Below, piece by piece: positions 1 through 9,089 of a DNA stretch of 64,000 nt (positions are counted from its first letter, which is position 1; each line of letters begins with the position of its first letter). Origin of the DNA: Nitrosomonas eutropha (GTDB lineage: Bacteria > Pseudomonadota > Gammaproteobacteria > Burkholderiales > Nitrosomonadaceae); the NCBI RefSeq assembly GCF_003201195.1, contig NZ_QICQ01000012.1, positions 1 to 64,000 of the forward strand, in the 5' to 3' direction. The translations under genes were made by a program, and so were the position numbers. The notes beneath the pieces were generated by a model. It did no database searches and was not told the DNA's origin. It saw nothing but the letters and a program-made list of their open reading frames with translations.

Positions 1-89
1 GCCGTTAACGTCGTTTTCCCATGATCCACATGGCCTATCGTCCCTACATTTATATGCGGCTTCACCCGCTCGAATTTACTTTTCGCCAT
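1..89 (-). CDS. tuf: Elongation factor Tu, N-terminal fragment cut by the window edge
   Basis: The 29 complete codons read [20 protein letters not shown] followed by VDHGKTTLT, the invariant N-terminus of EF-Tu with its first GTP-binding loop (GHVDHGKT). EF-Tu delivers aminoacyl-tRNA to the ribosome. It lies 29 bases beyond the fusA stop codon and in the same direction, the usual fusA-tuf order of the str operon, so it is probably co-transcribed. The rest of the gene lies outside the window. Confidence 0.95.
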   Translation of the reverse strand, partial: MAKSKFERVKPHINVGTIGHVDHGKTTLT

Positions 90-118
90 TACGTCAACCT
101 CTTTTTATTTGAATAGCT

Positions 119-2215
119 TTATTTCTTACTGATGATTGCCTCAGCCACATTTTTTGGAGCTTCAGAATAATGCTTGAACTCCATAGAGTATGTTGCCCTA
201 CCTTGAGTAGCAGATCGAAGTATAGTGGAGTACCCAAACATCTCCGCCAATGGTACTTCTGATCGTATCACCTTAAACCCTGGAATATCTTCCATTCCCT
301 GAATAATTCCACGACGTGAAGATAAGTCACCAACCACATTACCCATAAACTCAGATGGTGTTTCCACTTCTACTGCCATCATTGGCTCCAAAAGAACTGG
401 GCTGGCTTTTTTCATACCATCTTTAAACGCTATTGATGCAGCCATCTTAAAAGCATTTTCATTGGAATCAACATCGTGGTATGAACCATCAAATAATGCG
501 ATTTTTACATCAACAACCGGGTATCCGGCAAGCACTCCGTTCGATAATGAATCCCGCAATCCTTTCTCAACAGCAGGAATATATTCTCTCGGAACAGCAC
601 CACCCTTAATTTCATCAACAAATTCAAATCCCTTACCTGCTTCATTAGGCTCCATTCGCAACCATACATGACCATATTGACCACGACCACCACTTTGCTT
701 AACGAATTTACCCTCAATCTCAACTTGCTTTCTTATCGCTTCTCGGTATGCAACTTGTGGAGCACCTACGTTTGCCTCCACTCCAAATTCTCTCTTCATC
801 CGATCAACAATAATTTCCAGGTGGAGTTCACCCATACCAGAAATAATCGTCTGGCCAGATTCCTCATCTGTTCTAACTCTAAAAGATGGATCTTCCTGAG
901 CTAAACGGTTAAGCGCAATCCCCATCTTTTCCTGATCAATCTTAGTTTTTGGCTCTACCGCTACATGAATAACTGGCTCCGGGAAATCCATACGTTCCAG
1001 AGTAATTACATGATTAGGATCACATAATGTATCCCCCGTTGTAACTTCCTTCAGACCTACTGCTGCAGCAATATCGCCAGTTCCAACCTCTTTAATTTCT
1101 TCACGCTGATTAGCGTGCATCTGCAACAATCTACCAATCCTTTCCCTCTTTCCTTTAACAGGATTAAATACAGTATCACCTGATTTAACAGTCCCAGAAT
1201 ATACCCGAAAAAATATTAGCTGCCCAACGTAGGGATCTGTCGCAATCTTAAATGCTAGAGCTGCAAATGGACTATCTTCACTTGGTCCACGCTCATCCTC
1301 CAAGCCATTTTCATCTACACCTTTAATTGCCGGTACATCTAATGGTGAAGGCAAATAATCTAAAACAGCATCCAACATAGCCTGCACACCTTTATTTTTG
1401 AATGCTGTCCCACAAAGCATTGGCACGATTTCATTATTTATTGTTCTTGCACGTAGCCCTTGCTTGATGTCCTCCACTGCCAAATCACCCGCTTCCAAAT
1501 ACTTATTCATCAACTCTTCACTTGCTTCGGCCGCAGACTCTATCATTTTTTCGCGCCAAGTAGCCGCATCAGCTTGTTGAGAAGCCGGTATTTCACGCTC
1601 CTCAAATTTCGTGCCTTGACTTGCATCATCCCAATAAACAGCTTTCATCTTCACGAGATCAATGATGCCAGCAAATTTATCTTCCGCTCCGATAGGCAAT
1701 TGAATTGGCACAGGATTTGCCTTAAGCCTACTTATCATTTGCTCACGGACACGCATAAAATTTGCACCCGATCGATCCATTTTATTTACAAAAGCCAGCC
1801 TCGGAACGCCATACTTATTTGCTTGCCGCCAAACCGTCTCTGTTTGTGGCTGCACACCACCAACCGAACAAAATACCGTACAAGCTCCATCCAAAACCCG
1901 CAATGAACGCTCCACTTCAATCGTAAAATCTACGTGCCCTGGTGTATCAATTACATTAATCCTGTGCTCGGGGTAATTGCCCGCCATCCCCTTCCAGAAA
2001 CATGTTGTGGCGGCAGAAGTAATTGTAATGCCCCTTTCCTGCTCTTGCTCCATCCAATCCATAGTGGCAGCACCGTCATGCACCTCTCCCAACTTATGAG
2101 AAACACCTGTATAAAATAATATACGCTCACTTGTTGTTGTTTTTCCTGCATCAATATGAGCCATGATGCCTATATTACGGTATCGCTCTAACGGATTTCT
2201 TTTTGACACTGCCAC
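119..2215 (-). CDS. fusA: Elongation factor G, ribosomal translocase
   Basis: A 698-residue GTPase that drives translocation of tRNA and mRNA on the ribosome and helps in ribosome recycling. The G-domain motifs are complete: AHIDAGKTT at residues 19-27, DTPGH at 90-94 and NKMD at 144-147. Domain IV and V sequences follow, for example [12 protein letters not shown] and a C-terminal [20 protein letters not shown] stretch. Length is normal for bacterial EF-G. The start codon is GTG (GTG GCA GTG TCA), chosen because the family begins with [19 protein letters not shown] sequence directly after it. It sits between rpsG and tuf in the str operon. Confidence 0.98.
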   Translation of the reverse strand: MAVSKRNPLERYRNIGIMAHIDAGKTTTSERILFYTGVSHKLGEVHDGAATMDWMEQEQERGITITSAATTCFWKGMAGNYPEHRINVIDTPGHVDFTIEVERSLRVLDGACTVFCSVGGVQPQTETVWRQANKYGVPRLAFVNKMDRSGANFMRVREQMISRLKANPVPIQLPIGAEDKFAGIIDLVKMKAVYWDDASQGTKFEEREIPASQQADAATWREKMIESAAEASEELMNKYLEAGDLAVEDIKQGLRARTINNEIVPMLCGTAFKNKGVQAMLDAVLDYLPSPLDVPAIKGVDENGLEDERGPSEDSPFAALAFKIATDPYVGQLIFFRVYSGTVKSGDTVFNPVKGKRERIGRLLQMHANQREEIKEVGTGDIAAAVGLKEVTTGDTLCDPNHVITLERMDFPEPVIHVAVEPKTKIDQEKMGIALNRLAQEDPSFRVRTDEESGQTIISGMGELHLEIIVDRMKREFGVEANVGAPQVAYREAIRKQVEIEGKFVKQSGGRGQYGHVWLRMEPNEAGKGFEFVDEIKGGAVPREYIPAVEKGLRDSLSNGVLAGYPVVDVKIALFDGSYHDVDSNENAFKMAASIAFKDGMKKASPVLLEPMMAVEVETPSEFMGNVVGDLSSRRGIIQGMEDIPGFKVIRSEVPLAEMFGYSTILRSATQGRATYSMEFKHYSEAPKNVAEAIISKK

Positions 2216-2279
2216 ACCCTAAGATTGTTTTTTCTGATAAATAGCTACAGCTGTACTTTATATATAAGCAGCCAACTCT

Positions 2280-2750
2280 TCAAAACCTGAAATGAGAAAA
2301 TGCTTTATTTGATTCTGCCATTCTATGCACTTCCTCACGCTTCTTAATTGCCGTTCCACGATTCTCAGAAGCCTCCAGCAATTCACCAGCCAATCTTAAA
2401 TCCATTGACTTCTCACTACGCTTACGAGCTGCGTCTCGCAACCACCGCATAGCCAGAGCACTCCTTCTCACCGACCTAACCTCAACCGGAACCTGATAAT
2501 TCGCACCACCTACCCGCCTGCTTTTAACTTCTACGACCGGCCTGATGTTTGACAGCGCCTGTGTAAATACCTCCACCGGATCCTTTCCCGATTTTTTCTC
2601 TACGTGACTTAAAGCACCATATATGATTTGCTCAGCAATTGATTTTTTTCCACGCGTCATCAATACGTTTACAAATTTAGCCAATTCCACATTATGGTAT
2701 TTTGGATCCGGTAAAATCTCTCTTTTGGGCACTTCTCTGCGTCTAGGCAT
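2280..2750 (-). CDS. rpsG: 30S ribosomal protein S7
   Basis: A 156-residue protein, the usual S7 length, beginning [20 protein letters not shown] and ending in the [13 protein letters not shown] tail seen in proteobacterial S7. S7 nucleates assembly of the head of the 30S subunit by binding the 3' major domain of 16S rRNA and lies near the decoding centre exit. The gene follows rpsL by 65 bases and precedes fusA by 64 bases. In other bacteria S7 also represses translation of this operon. No such site was identified here. Confidence 0.98.
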   Translation of the reverse strand: MPRRREVPKREILPDPKYHNVELAKFVNVLMTRGKKSIAEQIIYGALSHVEKKSGKDPVEVFTQALSNIRPVVEVKSRRVGGANYQVPVEVRSVRRSALAMRWLRDAARKRSEKSMDLRLAGELLEASENRGTAIKKREEVHRMAESNKAFSHFRF

Positions 2751-2815
2751 TTTGCACTATCTCAATATTTTGATTATTAATCTCACACAGCTATACGCAC
2801 ACTGAACTATATATC

Positions 2816-3193
2816 TTATGCACTTTTTGGTCTTTTTGAACCATATTTTGAACGCGCTTTCTTTCTATCTTTCACACCAGCCGTATCCAAACTTCCGCGC
2901 ACAGTGTGATACCGAACACCCGGCAAATCCCTAACTCTTCCACCACGGATCAATACAACCGAGTGCTCCTGCAAATTATGCCCCTCGCCTCCAATATAGC
3001 TACTCACTTCATAACCATTGGTTAATCGCACCCTGGCCACTTTCCTGAGCGCAGAGTTTGGCTTTTTAGGCGTTGTCGTATAAACACGAGTGCACACCCC
3101 TCTTTTCTGGGGACAGCTCTCAAGAGCAGGAACCTTACTTTTTACTTGCTTTGCTTTACGTGGCTTGCGCACCAATTGACTAATTGTCGGCAT
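2816..3193 (-). CDS. rpsL: 30S ribosomal protein S12, with Arg at position 88
   Basis: A 125-residue S12 of the decoding centre. The conserved loop [18 protein letters not shown] has Lys43 and Lys44, and the second conserved loop reads [15 protein letters not shown]. In most bacteria the latter is GGRVKDLPG, so residue 88 is Arg (codon AGG) instead of Lys. In Escherichia coli and Mycobacterium tuberculosis a Lys-to-Arg change at this residue is a known streptomycin-resistance change. It is the first gene of the str operon seen here. The region upstream holds an IS remnant and not rpoC, which often precedes rpsL. Confidence 0.97.
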
Positions 3194-3431
3194 TTTGCTC
3201 CCAGCTTTTCATACATCAAGTTTTAATTCTATTATGCAGGTTGTTTTCATTAAAATAGCGCAGACTCTTTTTTACGCCTTCAACCTATGTTTTTCTTTTG
3301 CTTTCCTATAGCCTTGTTTTACACAAAACCCTCTCGCCTTATATAGCGGCTAAAAAAGACTGCGAATTTTACGGCGTTATTATTTTCAAGTCAAGGCTAA
3401 AGTATTCTGTTGCCGCAGTTAAATCAACTGA

Positions 3432-4171
3432 CTATCCAAAGGTCTGCTCCCATTTCACATTGGTAACCACAGGAAGGTACAAACCCATAGCCACGAGGCT
3501 TTCGTGGTTATGTTTGAATTTATCAAAGCACGGGACCACCGCCCGGCACTGTTTCAACCGTGTGAAAATATTTTTTACCAGGTGTCAGTATCGGTATAGT
3601 CCCCGGTCCGGATCTGCATTACCTGTTTTGGAGTTACTCCTTCCCTGGAATGACTGCCTTGGCACCTTGTTGTTCGATTTGATCGCGAATGGCCTGACTG
3701 TCATAGTCCTTTGTCTGCGATAATGGATTGAGCCGCGCCCAGCCTGGATCGCAAAGCCAATGCGTGTGTGCAATCATTGATCTGACTACCGATAATATTG
3801 AATGCGATGGGAAGTCCCTGAGTATCACCGCCATGTGAATCTTGCGGGTATTACCGGCCCTGGCTTTTTCCAATTGCTTTATCCTTACCGCTCGCACTGT
3901 GCTGGTGAGCCTTGATAGCTACCATCGATAAAAACCCGCTCCATGTCCAGCTCAACCACCAGAGCCTGAAATACCTTGAGCCATTTTCCGCTGACAGACC
4001 AGGCGGTGCATCGTTTATAAACCTTGCTCCAGCTCCCGAATGAACCGGTACCATGCGGTACAGTATGCCTTCGACAGTCATACGCAAATCTTGCTTGTTG
4101 TAGAGGTGATTGTGAAGCAAAATGGCCAGTAGCTTCAGCCAGAGTTCTGCATTGAGCAACAACCGGGGCAT
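3432..4171 (-). pseudogene. Decayed IS5-family transposase (remnant A)
   Basis: Read on the minus strand, the pieces MPRLLLNAELWLKLLAILLH, YNKQDLRMTVEGILYRM, IKAHQHSASGKDKAIGKSQG, DYDSQAIRDQIEQQGAKAVIP and NSKTGNADPDRGLYRYRHLV occur in the correct order for an IS5/IS427-group transposase, but in changing frames. The last part, FDKFKHNHESLVAMGLYLP, ends at a TAG at 3432-3434. At least three frameshifts and missing blocks show that it is inactive. No convincing terminal inverted repeats or target duplication could be fixed, so only the transposase relic is given. It lies between rpsL and the L,D-transpeptidase gene. The group differs from the other two remnants in the window. Confidence 0.85.
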
Positions 4172-4325
4172 TGCAAGCTCCTATTGCTGGTGAGAGCTAC
4201 AACGATACGAACTTGCTTCTTTAAATCAATATTGAGATCAAACAGGAACAGGCCTTAATAAATTAGGCACATCGACATCTTTTTACTCAATCGTATTTTT
4301 CAGAATCCTTTCACGAAGTGAACTA

Positions 4326-4871
4326 TCATCGTATTACCACACGCGTACCCAGTTTTACCCACGGATTCAATTGATCAATTTGGACATTAGTAAGAGCCAC
4401 ACATCCATTTGTCCAATTGAAACGAGAGTGTACTGCCTGATCACCCTTACCTATGCCATGAATACCTATGTAACCACCAAGCGATGTATCCTGTGGTGAC
4501 AATCCCGTGGATTCAATGGCATTCATTATATTTTCCCAGACTTGTCGCGAAATTCTCCCCTCTGAAAGAGCCAAGTCCGCAACCTCTCGATTAGGATAAT
4601 TAATGCCATAAAAACGATAGAAGCGGTCATGTTGTTTAACCCAACTGATTTGGAACGATCCTAGCGGTGTTTGATTATCTCCTCGCATCCTTGAGCGGCT
4701 AGCGCCATACCGACCAATAGCGACATTATCAAAAGTCAGCAAGACTTTATCCTTGCGCATGACACTAAGCCGGTGCTCTGAAGTATCTATCAGAATCCAC
4801 ACGTCCTGAGCTGCACGGCTTGGCAGTGGAAATACCAACAACAAAAATAATCCGGTTAGAATCCAGCGCAT
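4326..4871 (-). CDS. Secreted L,D-transpeptidase (YkuD domain)
   Basis: About 181 residues. A Sec signal peptide (MRWILTGLFLLLVFPLPSRA) is followed directly by a YkuD domain. The catalytic motif is present near the C-terminus as HGIGKGD followed by a spacer and NWTNGCVALTN, where the Cys is the expected nucleophile and the His precedes it. Family members act in the periplasm. They make 3-3 cross-links in peptidoglycan or attach lipoproteins to it, and the substrate of this one cannot be told. The ATG at 4871 is preferred over an in-frame TTG two codons upstream. The gene is followed by an IS relic and lies downstream of the CDGSH gene. Confidence 0.88.
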   Translation of the reverse strand: MRWILTGLFLLLVFPLPSRAAQDVWILIDTSEHRLSVMRKDKVLLTFDNVAIGRYGASRSRMRGDNQTPLGSFQISWVKQHDRFYRFYGINYPNREVADLALSEGRISRQVWENIMNAIESTGLSPQDTSLGGYIGIHGIGKGDQAVHSRFNWTNGCVALTNVQIDQLNPWVKLGTRVVIR

Positions 4872-4998
4872 TGTCAAACCACATCTGTCAAAAATTAATA
4901 ACCCACTCTGAACACCCCTACTATCTCTGCTTCAATATCGCAGTAGTTCATGGTTTTCGTGCACCCAAGCCCCAGATCCAATCAGAATGCATAAAAAA

Positions 4999-5238
4999 TC
5001 ATGGCTCACTACCAGAACAGTCGCAAAAAGGAGCATTACCTGTTTTTTTGCAGACACAAAGCCAAACCGAGCCAGCTTCCCTAATCGTAAATGGCACAGG
5101 GTTTATTCCGGCACCTCTATGAGAACCGTCACAGAATGGTTGTGATTGACTGAGACCACATCGACACCAGTAATATCGCTTCCCAATTTCCAGCTGAACC
5201 TGAATCGGATGATTCTGCACAGCACCAGATTTATCCAT
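4999..5238 (-). CDS. CDGSH-type iron-sulfur protein with a broken second motif
   Basis: A 79-residue protein. The first cluster motif is complete, CRCGLSQSQPFCDGSH, and should bind a 2Fe-2S cluster through three Cys and one His. The second half repeats the pattern as CVCKKTGNAPFCDCSG, but the expected Gly-Ser-His ending is lost and the protein stops soon after (SGSEP). Bacterial dual-CDGSH proteins normally have two intact motifs, so the C-terminus appears altered. Start ATG has a good ribosome site (GGGAGT). It lies 31 bases after zipA and is probably co-transcribed with it. The role of these small redox or iron proteins is not settled. Confidence 0.82.
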   Translation of the reverse strand: MDKSGAVQNHPIQVQLEIGKRYYWCRCGLSQSQPFCDGSHRGAGINPVPFTIREAGSVWLCVCKKTGNAPFCDCSGSEP

Positions 5239-5269
5239 GGCTTACTCCCACGGAACACTTGAGATACTG

Positions 5270-6421
5270 TTAATCAAATAGCTTCAGGGCTGTTTCACTA
5301 CCAGCAGCAATACTATGTGCCGCCATTGTAGTTTGAATATCAGCCAACCGCTGCCTACTTCTTTTTACTCCACTTTCACTCAGCGGTACTCTGTTGTCAT
5401 CCACCAGAAGGCCGTTCAATGTCGATGAAAAAAGTCTGGCAATATGGACCATCTGATCAAATACTTTCTCACCATTTGCGACCCTGGGCACATCTAACAG
5501 AAAAGTAATGCCCCGAGTAGTCAACGTCCGCATATTTGCCGGCAAAAACAGAGCAGACTCAAAGTTGCCAAGGGAAAACATCACCTCATTCGTTTCGCTA
5601 TCCCGGTATCTGAAAACTCCTTCGGATTCCAGCCTAAAACCAGATGCCTCCGCCAACGCACGGATTTTGGTTCCAACAAAAGCACCACCATCTTTACTGA
5701 TAATATTGACACCCATAATCACATCGACATCAGCACAAAATCTATCCAGATCAACCGCCCTGGCATACGCATCCGCAATATCAGGACAATCAACTTCCGC
5801 GTGAATCTGCACAGAAAAATCTTCGGCCATGTCACGAAATCTCGATAAATTAATTTCTGTTACCAGTCCAGAGCGATCCACAAGCTGCAAGCATCCTTTC
5901 AATTCGATATACGTATTTCTGGGGCTAAGCGTATCTAGCGAAATCTCCTCCCACAGCTGTCCTTCTGACTGCAGGCCGTACCAGCGCACTGGCTTACCGT
6001 AATCGAACTTCTGTTGCAGCAGATCTATGAGTCTCTCATGCGGGATAGGTGAGTTTGAGCGAATATCGGCAATATAATTGATCATGCTATCAACGCTAGC
6101 AGCTTTCTTCTGCACACCGGGCTCTTTCTGTACCGGCTGATCGTTCGCCACATGCCGTTCAGACAAAGCACTCGCCGGAACATTGGCCAAATCCGTCGCA
6201 TCATCCTGAATTGACGGTACTTCATCACCAAATTGTGGCTCAATCCGTTCATCTACAGATATTGGTTTATGCTCATCACTCAATAAAACATCATCATGCT
6301 CATGTCTGAACGCATCCTGAACCCGGCGATGATGGCGAGCCAACTGAATTCTGTTGAATATGACAACCCCGGCAATAATCACAACACCAATAATAACCAG
6401 GCTGATTTGCAAATCACTCAT
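5270..6421 (-). CDS. zipA: Cell division protein ZipA
   Basis: A 383-residue protein with the ZipA layout: an N-terminal membrane anchor (about residues 5-23, ISLVIIGVVIIAGVVIFNRI), a charged and variable linker to about residue 110, and a C-terminal FtsZ-binding domain that contains GLVTEINLSRFRDMAEDFSV and the end segment LFSSTLNGLLVDDNRVPLSE. ZipA tethers the FtsZ ring to the inner membrane. In many proteobacteria zipA lies between smc and ligA. Here neither neighbour is present, and an IS relic begins about 70 bases upstream of the start. This may have changed its promoter. Confidence 0.88.
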   Translation of the reverse strand: MSDLQISLVIIGVVIIAGVVIFNRIQLARHHRRVQDAFRHEHDDVLLSDEHKPISVDERIEPQFGDEVPSIQDDATDLANVPASALSERHVANDQPVQKEPGVQKKAASVDSMINYIADIRSNSPIPHERLIDLLQQKFDYGKPVRWYGLQSEGQLWEEISLDTLSPRNTYIELKGCLQLVDRSGLVTEINLSRFRDMAEDFSVQIHAEVDCPDIADAYARAVDLDRFCADVDVIMGVNIISKDGGAFVGTKIRALAEASGFRLESEGVFRYRDSETNEVMFSLGNFESALFLPANMRTLTTRGITFLLDVPRVANGEKVFDQMVHIARLFSSTLNGLLVDDNRVPLSESGVKRSRQRLADIQTTMAAHSIAAGSETALKLFD

Positions 6422-6491
6422 AAACTGTTATCCCCCTTTGGCACAATTGGTACGATTATAATCGTTCTGCTCGCACACAAGGGCACTTCTC

Positions 6492-7130
6492 AGAACCTGT
6501 TCCAACTCTTTTTAGCAGGATCACCAGAAATGCCAAAAGTGAATGAACTGTAAGCTGGCATTGAGTAATCGCTCACAGTTTTTTCACAGTCACCGATTCT
6601 TTTCTCGCCACGCGAAGCTACGTCCCACAATCCAGCACCTGGGTATGATTTACCCAGGCATGACTTTAAAGGTATAGCAGCTCGCTATGATTGGCGATTT
6701 GTACCGTCACAAACTTTCCCAGGATTTCGCACACTCCTTGGGCAAAAGGTTTGCCCAGATAGGCGCTGTCGTACAGCAAACTTTGTCCTTGCTGCAGCCC
6801 ATGTTTGCAACGACGCAGCCACCAGCAAAGCCCCCTTACGGCCTGCCACCTTCGCGTAATTCACTCCAGATGGAAAAGTACGAGTGTGCTGTGCGCTATT
6901 TGGGAAACTCCTCGGGCAGCATGCGCCATTGGCAGCCGCTCCTGAGTAAATACAGAGCACCGCACAGAATACTTCGGACAGGTCTATGCGTCTGGGGTAG
7001 GTCTTCCAGCGCGCACACTCCAACAACGGCTTGATAATTTCAAATTGTTCGCGACTGATGTCGCTCGGATAATTTTTTCTCATGCCCCAACATTATTATC
7101 AGCAGTTTTACAAGATCATAAACAGGTTCT
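6492..7130 (-). mobile_element. Decayed IS5-family element (remnant B) with terminal inverted repeats
   Basis: The ends at 6492 (AGAACCTGTTCCAACTCTT) and 7130 (reverse complement reads AGAACCTGTTTATGATCTTG) are inverted repeats matching at the first ten bases and partly beyond. Between them, on the minus strand from 7083, runs a relic transposase: MRKNYPSDISREQFEIIKPL, DLSEVFCAVL, FAVRQRLSGQTFC, then frameshifted pieces ending in VILLKRV. The central catalytic part is deleted and stops interrupt the rest. The element is about 640 bases, shorter than an intact copy. The outer base at 7130 is also the last base of the corA stop codon. No target duplication is visible. Confidence 0.85.
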
Positions 7131-8260
7131 TACAACCAACGCTTGCGCCGGAAATAAATCAGCATGCCAATAACCACAACGGCCATTACACTGAGCACGT
7201 AAAAATAGCCAAAACGCCAGTGCAGCTCAGGCAGATTCCACGGGCTTTCAGTATCAAAGTTCATACCGTACAGACCCGTGAGAAACATAAGGGGTAAAAA
7301 AATTGTGGCGATAATGGTAAGTGCCTTCATGACATCATTCATACGCTGGCTCACTGCGGACAGATAAGTATCAAGCAGATTAGACGCCATCTCACGATAG
7401 GTTTCAACAAAGTCAATCACAATCACGCAGTGATCGTAACAGTCACGCATGTAAAGACGTGTGATATCCGACAGAAAATGTCCATCATCGCGCATAAGTG
7501 CGGCAATAACCTCACGTTGCGGCCACCAGATGCGACGCACCTGAACCAATTCACGCTTGATGCAATGAATTTTGTTGCGCGCCTCGTGACCTGGGTTGTC
7601 GAGAATTTCATTTTCCAGCGCTTCAATCTGATCGCCGAGTTCCTCAAGCAACGAAAATCCACTATCAACAATGACATCCGCCAGTGCATATAGTAAATAA
7701 TCGGCACCATGCTCGCACGGCTTGCCCGTATTGCGAATACGCCGCCGAACAGGCTCGAAAAGATCACCTGGACCATCGTTAATACTGATGAGATAGTTCT
7801 TTCCCAGAAAAATACTCACCAGGCCGGTATTGAATTTACCCGTTTGGTCCTGATGCAGGTAATTGAGCACAACAAACTGCTGCGCCTCGTAGGCTTCTAT
7901 TTTGGAACGGGTCTCCCGATGGAATACATCCTCTAGCGCAAGCGGATGCAAACCAAACACTGCACTCAACGCCTGCAACTGCTCTGGAGCAGGTAGACCT
8001 TGTAAATGCAACCAGATAACGTCTGCTGCGCTGGCAGCAGGCGCCCGGCAATCGTGTGCTGCAAGCCCACGTTGCTCTTCAATCACCCCATTTTTTCCAT
8101 AACGCAGCAGTGAAATACACGCCAATGGCATCGGTGTCGTCCCTGACCCTGCAGCCGGCAGAGCTTCCAAAGAACCGGGGGACGCACCTGGACGATAATT
8201 ACGCACGCGAGCATGATGCTTGCGTGGATGACTCAAATTCGTCGTAATTTTATGTTTCAT
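7130..8260 (-). CDS. corA: CorA-type magnesium or cobalt transporter
   Basis: A 376-residue member of the CorA family of pentameric inner-membrane divalent-cation channels. A long cytoplasmic domain (about 1-310) has the helical stretch LLEELGDQIEALENEILD. Two C-terminal membrane helices follow, and the signature YGMNF lies near residue 331 between them. The protein ends IYFRRKRWL, a normal CorA tail, so it is complete although its stop codon touches the IS end. The first 45 residues are basic and unlike the family, which may mean a later start. ATG at 8260 has AGGAGT just upstream. The spared Mg-binding loop suggests that it is functional. Confidence 0.9.
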   Translation of the reverse strand: MKHKITTNLSHPRKHHARVRNYRPGASPGSLEALPAAGSGTTPMPLACISLLRYGKNGVIEEQRGLAAHDCRAPAASAADVIWLHLQGLPAPEQLQALSAVFGLHPLALEDVFHRETRSKIEAYEAQQFVVLNYLHQDQTGKFNTGLVSIFLGKNYLISINDGPGDLFEPVRRRIRNTGKPCEHGADYLLYALADVIVDSGFSLLEELGDQIEALENEILDNPGHEARNKIHCIKRELVQVRRIWWPQREVIAALMRDDGHFLSDITRLYMRDCYDHCVIVIDFVETYREMASNLLDTYLSAVSQRMNDVMKALTIIATIFLPLMFLTGLYGMNFDTESPWNLPELHWRFGYFYVLSVMAVVVIGMLIYFRRKRWL

Positions 8261-8594
8261 AGACTCCTCTTTCTGCTCCGAAAGAATCTTCTGCCAAATA
8301 AAAATTCTTGGTTAAATCTGATGAAACAAACATGCAAGCTACCGATTTCCAGTCACAATCGTTGCACAGTGATCCAATCTTTGGATAAGATCAGAAACGT
8401 TAGTCTGTCGGGTGTTACGAAAACAAGTTGTTATGGCCGGATTTTTTATATTTCTCAAGCAGCCTGGGCAATACTTCGTGCAGACAGAATAATACATCTC
8501 GGGTCAGCTTAAAAAACTGTCGCGAGCAGATCAGGTGTCGTAAGTTTCTTGAGGCGCCTTTCAATATAACAAGCTGTTTTCATAAGGGGAACAC
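8261..8594. other. Intergenic region between divergent corA and the secreted protein gene
   Basis: 334 bases that must hold the start signals for both divergent genes. A strong ribosome site (AAGGGGA) precedes the ATG at 8595. No coding sequence, repeat or clear hairpin was seen. Confidence 0.5.
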
Positions 8595-9086
8595 ATGAAC
8601 AATATAGGAAAAGGATTGCTGATTGCTCTCGCAATCACCTGGTCAAGCCTGGCTTTTTCAGTACAGGATGGAGAACATGCTGCAGCCTCTACACCTGTGG
8701 AAGAAACAGCCCCGGCCACCGCCGAATCCGAAACTGTGGTCAAGGTAGATGAAAATGCACTACCCAGCGGTATTGGCTGGCAACTGATACGCAAAGTTGA
8801 AATGGGTAATTCAGGAAAATTTGTGAATATGGTGTTGATAGAAAAAGGGCGGCAAGCAGATAAAACGATATACAGCTCTGCCATTCACAAGCTGTGCGCA
8901 AACGAGAAAGAGTTCTGCAGAATACGTTTCTGGGTACAAAAATACTTCATTCCCGAAAAAGCTTCCCTCACGCTGGAGCAGCAAAAATCCCAACAGGCCG
9001 ACCACCTGTTTAATCGTGCAGCAGGTATTCACAGAACGCTCTGGGCTTGCACCATCGACCCAACCAGCGAATCCTGCATTCAGTAG
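8595..9086 (+). CDS. Secreted protein of unknown function
   Basis: 163 residues. It has a Sec signal peptide (MNNIGKGLLIALAITWSSLA, cleavage probably just after AFS) and then a low-complexity Ala/Glu/Thr/Pro linker to about residue 50. A compact domain follows that contains GWQLIRKVEMG, three central Cys (KLCANEKEFCRIRFWVQKYF) and a C-terminal Cys pair (WACTIDPTSESC). The paired Cys suggest disulfide bonds in the periplasm. I do not recognise the family. It stands alone, with holB converging on it: only three bases separate the two stop codons. Translation start is supported by AAGGGGA eight bases upstream. Confidence 0.75.
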   Translation: MNNIGKGLLIALAITWSSLAFSVQDGEHAAASTPVEETAPATAESETVVKVDENALPSGIGWQLIRKVEMGNSGKFVNMVLIEKGRQADKTIYSSAIHKLCANEKEFCRIRFWVQKYFIPEKASLTLEQQKSQQADHLFNRAAGIHRTLWACTIDPTSESCIQ

Positions 9087-9089
9087 TTA

